DNA from: Saccharopolyspora kobensis
GTDB lineage: Bacteria > Actinomycetota > Actinomycetes > Mycobacteriales > Pseudonocardiaceae
Direction of reading: 5' to 3'
NCBI RefSeq assembly: GCF_900108315.1
Contig: NZ_FNVB01000003.1
Coordinates: 155,464-219,463 of the forward strand
DNA length: 64,000 nucleotides
Shown piece by piece: positions 50,504-63,542 of the stretch (its first letter is position 1; each line of letters starts with the position of its first letter). The notes under the pieces were generated by a model. That model was not told the DNA's origin. It saw only the letters and a program-made list of their open reading frames with translations, and did no database searches. Made by a program: the position numbers and the translations under genes.

Positions 50504-52771
50504 ATGACCACCCAGGAACGAACACCGCAGAGCACCGGCGAGGTGGAACTCGCCATCTCCGGGATGACCTGCGCTTCGTGCGCGGCGCGGATCGAGCGGA
50601 AGCTGAACAAGCTCGACGGTGTCGTGGCGACGGTGAACTACGCGACCGAGAAGGCCCGCGTGAGCGTCCCGGACGGCCTCGACCCGCAACGGCTGCTGGA
50701 GACCGTCGAGGCAGCCGGCTACAGCGCGAGCCTGCCCGTCCCGGAAGAGCCCGAGGCCGTCGCCGAGGAGGCAGCCGACGATCCGACGCGTTCGCTGCGG
50801 CAGCGGCTGGTGGTCTCGGCGGTGCTGTCGGTGCCGGTGATCGTCATGGCGATGGTCCCGGCGCTGCAGTTCACCTACTGGCAGTGGATCTCGCTGGCAC
50901 TGGCGGCGCCGGTGGTGCTGTGGGGTGCGCTGCCGTTCCACCGGGCCGCCTGGGCGAACCTGCGCCACGGTGCGGCGACCATGGACACCCTGGTGTCGAT
51001 GGGCACCATCGCGGCGTTCCTGTGGTCGCTGTACGCGCTGCTGTTCGGAACCGCCGGTGTGCCCGGCATGACGCACCCCTTCGAGCTGACGATCCAGCGG
51101 ATGAGCGGTGACGGCTCGATCTACCTCGAGGTCGCCGCCGGTGTCACGACCTTCATCCTCGCCGGGCGGTATTTCGAGGCGCGTTCCAAGCGGCGTGCCG
51201 GTGCGGCCCTGCGGGCGCTGCTGGACCTGGGTGCCAAGGACGTCGCCGTCCTGCGCGACGGCCGCGAGGTGCGCATCCCCACCGCCGAACTCGCCGTCGG
51301 CGACCGGTTCGTGGTGCGGCCCGGCGAGAAGATCGCCACCGACGGCGTCGTCGAGGAAGGTGTCTCGGCGGTCGACGCGAGCATGCTCACCGGCGAGTCC
51401 GTGCCGGTGGAGGTCGGCTCGGGAGACGGTGTCGTGGGCGCGACGGTGAACGCGGGCGGCCGCTTGGTGGTCCGCGCGACCCGGGTCGGCTCGGACACCC
51501 AGCTGGCGCAGATGGCCAAGCTGGTCGAGCAGGCCCAGACCGGCAAGGCCGCCGTGCAGCGCCTCGCGGACCGCATCTCGTCGGTGTTCGTACCCGTCGT
51601 CATCGCCCTGGCGGTCGCCACCCTGGCCTTCTGGCTGGCCTCGGGTGGCGGAGCCGCGGCGGCGTTCACCGCCGCGGTGGCGGTGCTGATCATCGCCTGC
51701 CCGTGCGCGCTGGGACTGGCCACGCCCACCGCGCTGCTGGTGGGCACCGGGCGCGGCGCCCAGCTGGGCATCCTGATCAAGGGACCCGAAGTCCTGGAAT
51801 CCACCCGCCGCATCGACACCGTCGTGCTGGACAAGACCGGCACCGTCACCACCGGCCAGATGGAACTCATCGACGTCCACACCACCGACGACACCGACCA
51901 CGACGAGGTCCTGCGCATCGCCGGCGCGCTGGAGAACGCCTCCGAGCACCCGATCGCCCAGGCCATCGCCCGCGGCGCCCAGCAGCGCATCGGCGAGCTG
52001 CCCGCCGTCGAAGGCTTCACCAACGTCGAAGGCCTCGGCGTTCAGGGCATCGTCGACGGCCACGCCGTGATCGCCGGCCGGACCGCCCTGCTGGAGCAGT
52101 GGAGCCAGCACCTCACCCCGGAACTGGCCGAAGCGAAGGCCGCGGCCGAGCAGCAGGGCAAGACCGCCATCGCGGTGGCGTGGGACGGGCAGGCGCGGGC
52201 GGTGCTGGTGGTGGCCGACACCATCAAACCCACCTCCGCCCAAGCCATCACCCAACTCCGCAACCTCGGACTCAACCCCATCCTGCTCACCGGCGACAAC
52301 ACCGCCGTCGCCCGCTCCGTAGCCGACGAAGTCGGCATCACCGACGTCATCGCCGAAGTCCTGCCCAAGGACAAAGCCGACACCATCACCCACCTGCAAA
52401 ACCAAGGCCACACCGTCGCCATGATCGGCGACGGCATCAACGACGCCGCCGCCCTCGCCCAAGCCGACCTCGGCCTGGCCATGGGCACCGGCACCGACGT
52501 CGCCATCGAAGCCAGCGACATCACCCTCGTCCGCGGCGACCTGCGCACCGCAGCAGACGCCATCCGACTCTCCCGCCACACCCTCCGCACCATCAAAGGC
52601 AACCTCTTCTGGGCCTTCGCCTACAACATCGCCGCCCTCCCCCTCGCCGCCACCGGACTCCTCAACCCCATGATCGCCGGAGCCGCCATGGCCTTCAGCA
52701 GCATCTTCGTCGTCACCAACAGCCTCCGACTCCGCACCTTCCACACCACCGCGACCGCGCCGACGGAGTAG
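50504..52771 (+). CDS. copA: Cu(I)-exporting P1B-type ATPase CopA
   Basis: A 755-residue heavy-metal pump. The N-terminal HMA domain has GMTCASC (residues 18-24). Eight helices follow, with the metal motif CPC in [13 protein letters not shown]. Phosphorylation motif is DKTGT, the HP locus is SEHPIAQA, and the hinge is [16 protein letters not shown]. The end [14 protein letters not shown] is typical of Cu(I) ATPases. It exports Cu(I) from the cytosol. The ATG has GGAGAAA. From about 52200 on, the codon use shifts to more C-ending, A-rich codons, which may reflect recombination between copA alleles. Confidence 0.95.
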   Translation: MTTQERTPQSTGEVELAISGMTCASCAARIERKLNKLDGVVATVNYATEKARVSVPDGLDPQRLLETVEAAGYSASLPVPEEPEAVAEEAADDPTRSLRQRLVVSAVLSVPVIVMAMVPALQFTYWQWISLALAAPVVLWGALPFHRAAWANLRHGAATMDTLVSMGTIAAFLWSLYALLFGTAGVPGMTHPFELTIQRMSGDGSIYLEVAAGVTTFILAGRYFEARSKRRAGAALRALLDLGAKDVAVLRDGREVRIPTAELAVGDRFVVRPGEKIATDGVVEEGVSAVDASMLTGESVPVEVGSGDGVVGATVNAGGRLVVRATRVGSDTQLAQMAKLVEQAQTGKAAVQRLADRISSVFVPVVIALAVATLAFWLASGGGAAAAFTAAVAVLIIACPCALGLATPTALLVGTGRGAQLGILIKGPEVLESTRRIDTVVLDKTGTVTTGQMELIDVHTTDDTDHDEVLRIAGALENASEHPIAQAIARGAQQRIGELPAVEGFTNVEGLGVQGIVDGHAVIAGRTALLEQWSQHLTPELAEAKAAAEQQGKTAIAVAWDGQARAVLVVADTIKPTSAQAITQLRNLGLNPILLTGDNTAVARSVADEVGITDVIAEVLPKDKADTITHLQNQGHTVAMIGDGINDAAALAQADLGLAMGTGTDVAIEASDITLVRGDLRTAADAIRLSRHTLRTIKGNLFWAFAYNIAALPLAATGLLNPMIAGAAMAFSSIFVVTNSLRLRTFHTTATAPTE

Positions 52772-52817
52772 CGCCTCCGGCGGTGCCGCGGCGCGCGGAT
52801 TGGGTTACAACAGGGAC

Positions 52818-53054
52818 ATGGCGGAGTTCAACGCAGCTGACCTGCGACCGGGACAGGTCGAGTCCAAGGACAACGGCGAGCGGCTGGGCCGTTCCGCGGG
52901 CGGGCACCTGGTGCAGCTGCGGCGCCGGATCTCCGAACCCGGGTTCGTGGTCACCGTCGACGCCGAGGCGAGCGCGGGCGTGCCCACCGAACTGCTGACC
53001 CAGGAGTGGGCGGCGGCCAACGCCGAATTCGACCGGTTCATGCACGACTTCTGA
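52818..53054 (+). CDS. Small hypothetical acidic protein
   Basis: A 78-residue soluble protein without recognised domain. It begins MAEFNAADLRPGQVESKDNGERLG and ends AANAEFDRFMHDF. Codon positions show normal coding bias. The ATG at 52818 has CAGGGA near it; a TACAAC element 6 nt upstream of this could also make it leaderless. It follows copA after 46 nt but is unlikely to be related to copper, because it has no Cys and only two His. Confidence 0.55.
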   Translation: MAEFNAADLRPGQVESKDNGERLGRSAGGHLVQLRRRISEPGFVVTVDAEASAGVPTELLTQEWAAANAEFDRFMHDF

Positions 53055-53151
53055 CCCATCGGTCCACAGAGGACCGATCTGCTCCTTGCTCCGCGCCCGC
53101 CCCTCCGGTAACAGTTGGGGACCAGCTGTGATCGGGAACGGGGGCGGGGAG

Positions 53152-54285
53152 ATGGCACCAGCGGGACTGGACGCCCAGGTCGGCATCGTCGGCACCGGCA
53201 CGATGGGCAGCATGCTCGCCTGGCAGCTAGCCCGGCGCGGCGTGCGGGTGCTGGCCTTCGAGCAGTTCTCACCAGGCCACGACAGAGGCGCGGTCGGCGG
53301 TGAAACGCGGCTGTTCCGGCTGGCCTACGCCGAGGGGAACCAGTACGTGCCGCTGCTGCGGGATTCGCTGCGGCTGTGGCGCGAGCTGGAGGAGGAATCG
53401 GGCTCGGAGATCCTGACGCAGTGCGGAGGACTGTCGATCGGCGAATCCGGCGGCGATTACATCTCGGGCCTGCTCGCCAGCGCCCGCGACACCGATGTGC
53501 CCGTCAGCGTCCTGTCCGCGGCCGAAGTCGCCGAGCGCCACCCGCAGCACCGGCTCCGCGACGGCGAGATCGCCGTGCTCGACGAGCAGGCGGGTTTCCT
53601 GCGCTGCGAACAAGCGGTTCTCAGCGCCACCCGCGTCGCCGAGCAGGCCGGGGCCGAAGTGCTGCGCTACACCGAGGTGACCGAACTCGTCGAGGAGAGC
53701 GACGGCGTTCTGGTGCGCACCGCCAACGGAACCTCGCACCGGGTCGGCCAGGTGGTGGTGGCCGCCGGATCGTGGGCCGCCCGCTTCCTGCCCGCCAGGC
53801 TGGCCGCCGCGGTCCAGTCGCGGCGAGTGCTGCTGAGCTGGTTCGGCACCGACGACATCGACGCCTACCGGTCGGAGGTGTTCCCGATCTTCGTCCACCA
53901 CCACGGCGACCAGCACCTCTACGGCATGCCGACGGTGGACGGCGTGATGGTCAAGGTGGCCGGCGCGGTCCTCTCGCACCCCGTGCCCGCCCCGGAATCC
54001 GTCGAGCGCAGGCACAGCATGGCCGAGATCCGCCGGGTTGCCGAGGCGGTGGGCGAGTTCCTGCCCGGACTGCACCCGGAGCCCATCCGCACCGACGCCT
54101 TCACCGACCTCTACACCACCGACGAGTGCCCGCTGGTCGGACGCGTCGGGGAGCGGATCGTGGTGACCACCGGGCACTCCGGGCGCGGCTTCAAGTACTC
54201 CCCGGGAATAGCCGCGGCGGTGGCCGGAGAGCTCTCCGGCGCCGGTGACCCGCGCTGCGCGTTCATGTCGCCGGAGCGGTTCTGA
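53152..54285 (+). CDS. Monomeric sarcosine oxidase / N-methyltryptophan oxidase-family flavoenzyme lacking the covalent FAD Cys
   Basis: A 377-residue FAD oxidase of the DAO/MSOX family. The Rossmann motif is VGIVGTGTMGSMLAWQLARRG, followed by GGETRLFRLAYAEG and, near the end, TTGHSGRGFKYSPGIAAAVAGEL. In MSOX the FAD is attached to a Cys in a C-M-Y-T segment; here the matching place reads D-L-Y-T (in FTDLYTTDE), so FAD should be held without a covalent link. It likely oxidises an N-methylated or secondary amine. The ATG is preceded by GGGGGCGGGGAG. A BCCT-type transporter gene lies 7 kb downstream. Confidence 0.82.
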   Translation: MAPAGLDAQVGIVGTGTMGSMLAWQLARRGVRVLAFEQFSPGHDRGAVGGETRLFRLAYAEGNQYVPLLRDSLRLWRELEEESGSEILTQCGGLSIGESGGDYISGLLASARDTDVPVSVLSAAEVAERHPQHRLRDGEIAVLDEQAGFLRCEQAVLSATRVAEQAGAEVLRYTEVTELVEESDGVLVRTANGTSHRVGQVVVAAGSWAARFLPARLAAAVQSRRVLLSWFGTDDIDAYRSEVFPIFVHHHGDQHLYGMPTVDGVMVKVAGAVLSHPVPAPESVERRHSMAEIRRVAEAVGEFLPGLHPEPIRTDAFTDLYTTDECPLVGRVGERIVVTTGHSGRGFKYSPGIAAAVAGELSGAGDPRCAFMSPERF

Positions 54286-54366
54286 CCGCCTCGCCGTCGC
54301 GGTTTCGTCGCGGTGCCGTGCTGGGTATTGCCAGGACGTCCAGCACCACCGTCGAAAGGACTGGTC

Positions 54367-54786
54367 ATGACCACGGCGCGCGACGTCATGCACGCGGGGG
54401 CCAAGTGCATCGGCGAGGACGAGAGCTTGTACAAGGCCGCGCAGATGATGCGCGACCTGGAGGTCGGTTCGCTGCCGATCTGCGGCCGGGACAACCGGTT
54501 GCACGGCATCATCACCGACCGGGACATCGTGCTGCGCTGTTGCGCGGAAGGACGCGACCCGGCCGAGGTGAAGGCCGGTGAGCTCGCCCAGGGCAAGCCG
54601 CACTGGGTCGATGCGGGCTCCGACGTGAGCAAGGTGCTGACCATGATGGAACAGCACCAGATCCGCAGGCTGCCGGTGATCGCCGATCACAAGCTGGTCG
54701 GCATGATCAGCGAAGCCGATTTGGCCCGGCACCTCACCGATGAACAACTGGCGCACTTCGTGGAGAGCGTCTACGCGGCCAGCTGA
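54367..54786 (+). CDS. CBS-domain pair protein
   Basis: A 139-residue protein made of two CBS domains: ARDVMHAGAKCIGEDESLYKAAQMMRDLEVGSLPICGRDNRLHGIITDRDIVLR and VSKVLTMMEQHQIRRLPVIADHKLVGMISEADLARHL. It may sense adenine nucleotides. It resembles hypoxic response protein 1 of mycobacteria, a DosR regulon member. That fits with the DevR-like regulator gene that follows after 129 nt. GAAAGG precedes the ATG. Confidence 0.85.
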   Translation: MTTARDVMHAGAKCIGEDESLYKAAQMMRDLEVGSLPICGRDNRLHGIITDRDIVLRCCAEGRDPAEVKAGELAQGKPHWVDAGSDVSKVLTMMEQHQIRRLPVIADHKLVGMISEADLARHLTDEQLAHFVESVYAAS

Positions 54787-54915
54787 CGGCCGGCGCTCCG
54801 CGCACCCGGACCGGCGCCGGGTGCGCCGCGCTGCGCTCCGGGAAGCGGTCGTCCGGGCCGCTACTTATGCTGGTCAATGCCCTCCCTGCGGAGTCGGTGA
54901 AGGGGGCGGAGCCGG

Positions 54916-55572
54916 ATGACGACACGGGTGTTCGTGGTCGACGACCACGATGTGATCCGCCGCGGCATCGCTGCGCTGGTGGCTGCCGAGGACGATCTGG
55001 AGCTGGTCGGGGAGGCCTCCAGCGTTGCCGAGGCGCTGGCCTGGGTGCCCAGAGCCGCGCCGCACGTCGCGGTGCTCGACGTGCGCCTGCCCGACGGCAA
55101 CGGCGTCGAGCTGTGCCGGGAGCTGCAGTCCCAGCTGCCCGAGCTGCGCTGCCTGATGCTCACCTCCTTCGACGACCACGAGGCGCTGATGGACGCGATC
55201 ATGGCCGGTGCCGCCGGTTTCGTGCTCAAGGGCGTGGTCAGCCAGGAACTCGTCAGCGCCATCCGCACGGCCGGGGCCGGCCGATCGCTGCTGAGCCCGC
55301 AGAAGACCGAGGCGATGCTGACCTGGCTGCGCAAGGAACAGGAGGAGGCCGACCCGCTGCGCGTGCTGACCGCGCGCGAACGGCAGGTGCTGGAGCTGAT
55401 CGGTGAAGGCCTCACCAACCGCGAGGTCGCCAAGCGCATGTTCCTCGCCGAGAAGACCATCAAGAACTACGTGTCCCAGATGCTGGCCAAGCTGGCCATG
55501 CGGCACCGCAGCGAGGCAGCCGTGCTGGCCACCGAACTGCGCCTCGACCGGGATTCGCGAAACAAGCGCTGA
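54916..55572 (+). CDS. LuxR-type response regulator, DevR/DosR-like
   Basis: A 218-residue two-component regulator. The receiver domain has the acidic pair DD near residue 9, phospho-acceptor Asp in VAVLDVRLPDGNG and Lys in FVLKGV. The C-terminal LuxR helix-turn-helix is LTAREREVL-like: LTARERQVLELIGEGLTNREVAKRMFLAEKTIKNYVSQML. The arrangement and sequence are like DevR (DosR), the hypoxia/dormancy regulator. The next gene is a hybrid kinase that could be its sensor. Ribosome site AAGGGGGCGGAG. Confidence 0.88.
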   Translation: MTTRVFVVDDHDVIRRGIAALVAAEDDLELVGEASSVAEALAWVPRAAPHVAVLDVRLPDGNGVELCRELQSQLPELRCLMLTSFDDHEALMDAIMAGAAGFVLKGVVSQELVSAIRTAGAGRSLLSPQKTEAMLTWLRKEQEEADPLRVLTARERQVLELIGEGLTNREVAKRMFLAEKTIKNYVSQMLAKLAMRHRSEAAVLATELRLDRDSRNKR

Positions 55573-55594
55573 GCTGGTGCGGCGGGAGGCCGTC

Positions 55595-59527
<3,933 letters not shown>

Positions 59528-59659
59528 TCAGTCGACCTGCTCCGGCTCCTCGCAGGCGGTGGTCGGCAGGTCTGCGAGCTGTTCGCGCAACCGCTGCGCC
59601 CAGACGAGATCGCGGGCGAAGGTCGCGTCGAAGTGGTCGATGCCGTGCGGTTCAGCCAT
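59528..59659 (-). CDS. Small 43-residue hypothetical protein
   Basis: A short frame whose ATG has GGGAGCC at good distance. The product (MAEPHGIDHFDATFARDLVW...) is acidic, with a helix-like centre (DATFARDLVWAQRLREQLADL). Its stop codon lies directly next to the kinase stop, with no gap. No family is recognised. It sits between the kinase and the BCCT gene and could be a small regulator or an accident. Confidence 0.45.
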   Translation of the reverse strand: MAEPHGIDHFDATFARDLVWAQRLREQLADLPTTACEEPEQVD

Positions 59660-59725
59660 TGCGGCTCCCAACGTTCGATGGCTCGCAGGCCGTGCCCGAA
59701 CACCATAACCGCAGGTGGAAGCCGA

Positions 59726-61294
59726 TCAGTCGGTCGGGTCCTTCGCCCCTGTCGCGACCGGCTCCCGCTCGACCTCGGGCGAGAACAGCGGATCCTCCTG
59801 CAACTCCCGCCACAGCGATACCGCCAGCGCGATCATGACGAGCACGAACGGCGCGGCTGTGACGATCACCGTGTTCTGCAGGGCGTCCAGGCCGCCCGCG
59901 AGCAGCAGAACGATCGCGGTCAACCCGGTCAGCGCGCCCCACAGGGTCAGCACCGATGCTCGCGGCCGGGGCGTGCCGCCGGAGGAGAGCATGCTCAGCA
60001 CGAAGGTGTTGGCGTCTGCCCCGGAGATGAAGAACAGCAGGACCAGCGCCATCGCGATCACCGACGTGATCCCGGGCCACGGCAGCGTTTCGAGCATGGC
60101 GAAGATCGCGTTGTTGGAGTCCTCCGCCGCGGCTTCGGCGATCCGGCCGCCGCGGAACGCGTCGTGGAAGATCGCCGATCCGCCGAAGGCGGTGAACCAG
60201 AGGAAGAACACCGCGCTGGGCACGCCGAGGACGGCCAGCACGAACTCGCGGATCGTGCGGCCCTTGGAGATGCGGGCCAGGAACACCCCGACGAAGGCGC
60301 CCCACGAGATCCACCAGGCGAGCATGAAGTAGGTCCAGCCCTGCATCCACTCCAGCTCGCCGAAGGTGCCGGTGCGCAGGCTCATCGGGATGAAGTCGCC
60401 GGCGTACTGGCCCAGCGACTCGACGAGCAGGTTGAACACGAACCCGGTCGGCCCGAGCACCAGCACGAAGCCGAACAGCACCACCGTGAGCCCCATGCTC
60501 GTCTCGCTGAGGAAGCGGATGCCCTTGTGCAGGCCGGTGATCGCGGAGATCGTGAACAGCAGGGTGACGACGGCGATGATCGCGATCTGCGTTCCGGTGC
60601 CGCCGGATGCGCCGAAAACGCGGGTCAGGCCGCCGTTGATCTGCAGTGCGCCCAGGCCCAGCGAGGTGGTCGTGCCGAACAGCGTCGCGAAGATCGCCAG
60701 CACGTCGATCGCCTTGCCGAGCGGGCCTTCGACGCGATCGCCCAGCAGCGGTCGCAGCATCGGGCTGATCAGGCCCTTGCGGCCCTTGCGGTGGGTCGAG
60801 TAGCCCAGCGCGATGCCGAACACAGCGAAGATCGCCCAGGCGTGCAGGCCCCAGTCGAAGAAGGAGTGCTGCATCGCGACCACGGCGGCGTGCTTGGTGC
60901 CCGGCTGGGCCAGGTCGTGCGGCGGGTCGGCGAAGTGGGCGATGGGTTCGGACACGCCGTAGGAGACCAGGCCGATGCCCATCACGGCGGCCAGGATCAT
61001 CGCCAGCCAGCTGACCGTGCTGAACTCCGGCCGGTCGTCGTCCGCGCCGAGCCGGATGCGGCCGAAGCGGCTGAACGCCAGCAGCGCCAGGAAGCCGAGC
61101 ATGGCCAGGCTCGCCGCCAGGTAGACCCAGCCGAAGGAGCCGGTGATCCAGTTCAGCGCGGTCTTGGTGACGGTGTCGAGGCTGTCGGTGAACAGCGTGG
61201 CCCACAGCACGAACAGGGCACAGAGCGCCACCGAGGTGTAGAAGACCGTGCCCAGCCGATCAGGAGGGGACGATGGTGAGTTGGCTTGCGCCAT
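59726..61294 (-). CDS. BCCT-family betaine/choline/carnitine transporter
   Basis: A 522-residue, 12-helix osmolyte transporter. The BCCT signature in helix 8 is present as WTYFMLAWWISWGAFVGVFLARISKGRTIREF. Also MGIGLVSYGVSEPIAHF (the G-M-G-I-G region of sodium/substrate binding) and HSFFDWGLHAWAIF are seen. The N-terminal tail is short and the C-terminal tail is acidic (ELQEDPLFSPEVER). It imports betaine or related methylated amines. The ATG at 61294 is chosen by a GGAGTC upstream; the frame is open further up. Its possible ligand fits the sarcosine-oxidase-type enzyme. Confidence 0.9.
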   Translation of the reverse strand: MAQANSPSSPPDRLGTVFYTSVALCALFVLWATLFTDSLDTVTKTALNWITGSFGWVYLAASLAMLGFLALLAFSRFGRIRLGADDDRPEFSTVSWLAMILAAVMGIGLVSYGVSEPIAHFADPPHDLAQPGTKHAAVVAMQHSFFDWGLHAWAIFAVFGIALGYSTHRKGRKGLISPMLRPLLGDRVEGPLGKAIDVLAIFATLFGTTTSLGLGALQINGGLTRVFGASGGTGTQIAIIAVVTLLFTISAITGLHKGIRFLSETSMGLTVVLFGFVLVLGPTGFVFNLLVESLGQYAGDFIPMSLRTGTFGELEWMQGWTYFMLAWWISWGAFVGVFLARISKGRTIREFVLAVLGVPSAVFFLWFTAFGGSAIFHDAFRGGRIAEAAAEDSNNAIFAMLETLPWPGITSVIAMALVLLFFISGADANTFVLSMLSSGGTPRPRASVLTLWGALTGLTAIVLLLAGGLDALQNTVIVTAAPFVLVMIALAVSLWRELQEDPLFSPEVEREPVATGAKDPTD

Positions 61295-61715
61295 GAGCGG
61301 GACTCCAGTGGAAGCGGGCTCCCTGCTTCGACCACGCGCAGACGGCGCACAGCGTCCGTACAGGAAGGACAAGTGGAACGGCGCCACAGGACCGGACGGC
61401 GTCAGGAGCGTCGACGGCGGGCGCGGTGTGGGACTGGTGGAAGCTCTTCCTGTTGGCGATCGCGGCCGGAGGCTCGGCGGAACCTCGAACTGGGCAGCGG
61501 GAGCAGGTGCCGCGTGGAAAGCCCGCTGCCGAATTCAAGACCATACCGCAGCGGGTCGGGCGCGCTGCCGGCCCCTGACTCCGTTGCGTGTTCCGAACGC
61601 TGGAATGCGCAGCATTGCGCGGATCGCGCAGCCTTGTCTATGGTGATCGAGGCGCCGCGGCGGGGTAGTGGCGGAGGGCCGAATTGCGCTGTGGCGAACA
61701 GAAAAGCAGGTGACC
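61295..61715. other. 421-nt divergent gap between BCCT and sugar-acid kinase genes
   Basis: Apart from the promoter at 61615-61644 on the plus strand, I see no gene or clear repeat. The BCCT promoter must lie within the left half but no clear element was found. Confidence 0.4.
61615..61644 (+). promoter_or_regulatory. Predicted promoter of the sugar-acid kinase gene
   Basis: TTGCGC (61615-61620) and TATGGT (61639-61644) with an 18-nt spacer fit a housekeeping promoter. The start would be near 61651, 65 nt before the ATG. Confidence 0.4.
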
Positions 61716-62906
61716 ATGGGATCGCGAGTGCTGGTTGTGGCGGACGACCTCAGTGGCGCAGGTGACTCGGGTGTTCCCTTCGCGTTGCGCGAAATGCGCA
61801 CGTTGCTTGCTCTGGATGACACCGGGGACGCCGAGGTGTTCGTCGCGGACACGGACAGCAGGCACGCGACTCCGGAGTGCGCGGCGGAGCGGGTGACGGC
61901 GGCCCTGCGCGGTCACGCCGAGGGGCGAGTGGTGTTCAAGAAGATCGACTCGACCCTGCGCGGCAACCTGGCGGCGGAGATCGGTGCGATCGTGGCTCAT
62001 GCCGATGGCGCTGGCGTGCTGCTCTGCCCGGCCTCGCCGGCGACCGGGCGAACGGTCCTCGGTGGTGTGGTCCACATCAACGGAATTCCCTTGCACCACA
62101 CCGAGGCGTGGGCTGCGGAGCGGTCCGAGCCGCCGACCGACATCGCCTCGACCCTCAAGCCGCTCGCGGTGAAGCACGTGGCGCTGGCCTCGATCCGGGG
62201 GAACGCGGCAGCGCTGCGAACCCGCCTGGCCGAACTGCTGGCCGAGGTCGATGTGGTCGTCTGCGACGCGGTGTCGGAAAGCGACCTCCGAGCGGTGGTC
62301 ACGGCGGGGATGGCAGCGCCGAACCAGCCCTGCTGGGTGGGCTCGGCAGGCTTGGCCGACGCGTTGGCCGAGCAGTTGCGGCCGGGACGCGAAGTGGATC
62401 CGCCACCGCCGGTGAACGGGAACGCACTCGCCGTGGTCGGCAGCGCCAACGGGGTGTCCCGGGAGCAGGCCGAGTTCTTGGCCGAGCACTTCCCGCACAT
62501 CCGCCGGTTATCGGTGCGCAACCTCCTCGATGCCAACGCCGCAGCTCTCGCGCGGATGTCCGATCAGGTTCGTGACGCGCTCAAGACGGGCGACGTAGTA
62601 GTCACCCTGGACGGCCCGGTCGACGCCACCGTCGCCCGCAGGCTGAACACCGCGCTCGCCGAGGTGTGCGCTCCCGCGACCAGTGGTGCGGCACTGCTCG
62701 TCCTCACCGGTGGCGAGACCGCCCGTGCCGTGCTGAGCCGCCGAGGCGTCACCGGTTTGCGGTTGCTGAACGAGCTCGAACCTGGTGTGGTGCTGGCGCG
62801 CACTGAACCTCAGCCCGGTTACGTGATCACCAAGGCAGGTGGCTTTGGTACGCCGGAGACGTTGCACCGGGCCGTTACCGCCGCTCGTTCCGGTGGCGAC
62901 TTCTGA
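61716..62906 (+). CDS. Four-carbon acid sugar kinase-family protein (DUF1537; OtnK/DtnK-like)
   Basis: A 396-residue cytosolic kinase of the DUF1537 family. Typical motifs are VVADDLSGAGDSGVPFA at the start, VFKKIDSTLRGNLAAEI, LCPASPATGRTVLGG, and at the end the ATP-site loop VLTGGETARAVLSRRGV and TKAGGFGTPETLHRAV. Characterised members phosphorylate threonate or erythronate (four-carbon acids) or related acids. The usual partners (dehydrogenase PdxA2, aldolase) are missing here. ATG at 61716 is preferred; a GTG at 61710 is close. Confidence 0.85.
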   Translation: MGSRVLVVADDLSGAGDSGVPFALREMRTLLALDDTGDAEVFVADTDSRHATPECAAERVTAALRGHAEGRVVFKKIDSTLRGNLAAEIGAIVAHADGAGVLLCPASPATGRTVLGGVVHINGIPLHHTEAWAAERSEPPTDIASTLKPLAVKHVALASIRGNAAALRTRLAELLAEVDVVVCDAVSESDLRAVVTAGMAAPNQPCWVGSAGLADALAEQLRPGREVDPPPPVNGNALAVVGSANGVSREQAEFLAEHFPHIRRLSVRNLLDANAAALARMSDQVRDALKTGDVVVTLDGPVDATVARRLNTALAEVCAPATSGAALLVLTGGETARAVLSRRGVTGLRLLNELEPGVVLARTEPQPGYVITKAGGFGTPETLHRAVTAARSGGDF

Positions 62907-63542
62907 GCGTCCGGCGTTGCCGATCGGGCGCTGGTCTTTAGCTACGTGGCATCGTTCGCCCGGACGTCGTGCTCGGGTTTCGTTGCGGGTGTTGTGGTTT
63001 CAAGGTGCGCGTTTCTGATGTTGTTGTGTTGTAGTGGGTTTCGTCGCCGTGGTTCGCGGGCTCGTGGGGACTGCGGCCCGGATGCCAGATCGGCCTGGTG
63101 GTCGTTCCTTCGCGGTTGGCGGGCTTGACATCCGTCCCGCAGCCCCGTTTTGGATTTAGATCACGGGGATGAGCCGGTATGGAACGGGCCCCGCTTCTCT
63201 CTGGTGGGTCGCGGAGGTTGGGCGGCAGGGACAGCTTCAGGTTGAGTGGTGATAGCTCCGCCACCACAAGGTTGGGTGCCGGGTTGCTGTGGTGTGCGGG
63301 CTGGCGCCTTGCGCGGGAGTGGCGGTGGTGCTGGCGGTTTCGGGCTGGGTGGCGGTGGGTTGGTTCGTCATCGATGGACTCCCTTTCTTCGTTGGGTTGA
63401 GGTTGGGGGTTGGTGGTGTGGGTGCTTGGGTGTTGGCGGTGGGTGTCGGTCGCCCTGGCGGCGGGTCGTGTGTTGCGGTTCTGGCGGTTGGCCGGAAGGT
63501 GGGCAGGGTGGGGCGCCTCACCCAAGACGTGGGGTGAGGTGA
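62907..63542. other. Low-complexity, strand-skewed gap
   Basis: From about 63240 on the plus strand is G/T rich and the minus strand C/A rich, unlike the rest of the window. Except for the possible small minus-strand gene at 63237-63371, no gene is supported. Open frames here are Pro/Thr/His-rich shadows. Confidence 0.4.
63237..63371 (-). CDS. Small Thr/Pro-rich protein, maybe frameshifted
   Basis: A 44-residue frame beginning with MTNQPTATQPETASTTATPAQG. AAAGGGAG lies just before the ATG, one of the better ribosome sites in the area. Third positions are G/C-rich in the first 30 codons. After codon 33 the coding signal moves to another frame (NLVVAELSPLNLKLSLPPNLRD...), which stays open to 62938. 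Either a base is missing, or the ribosome shifts, or the second part is chance. Confidence 0.35.
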   Translation of the reverse strand: MTNQPTATQPETASTTATPAQGASPHTTATRHPTLWWRSYHHST

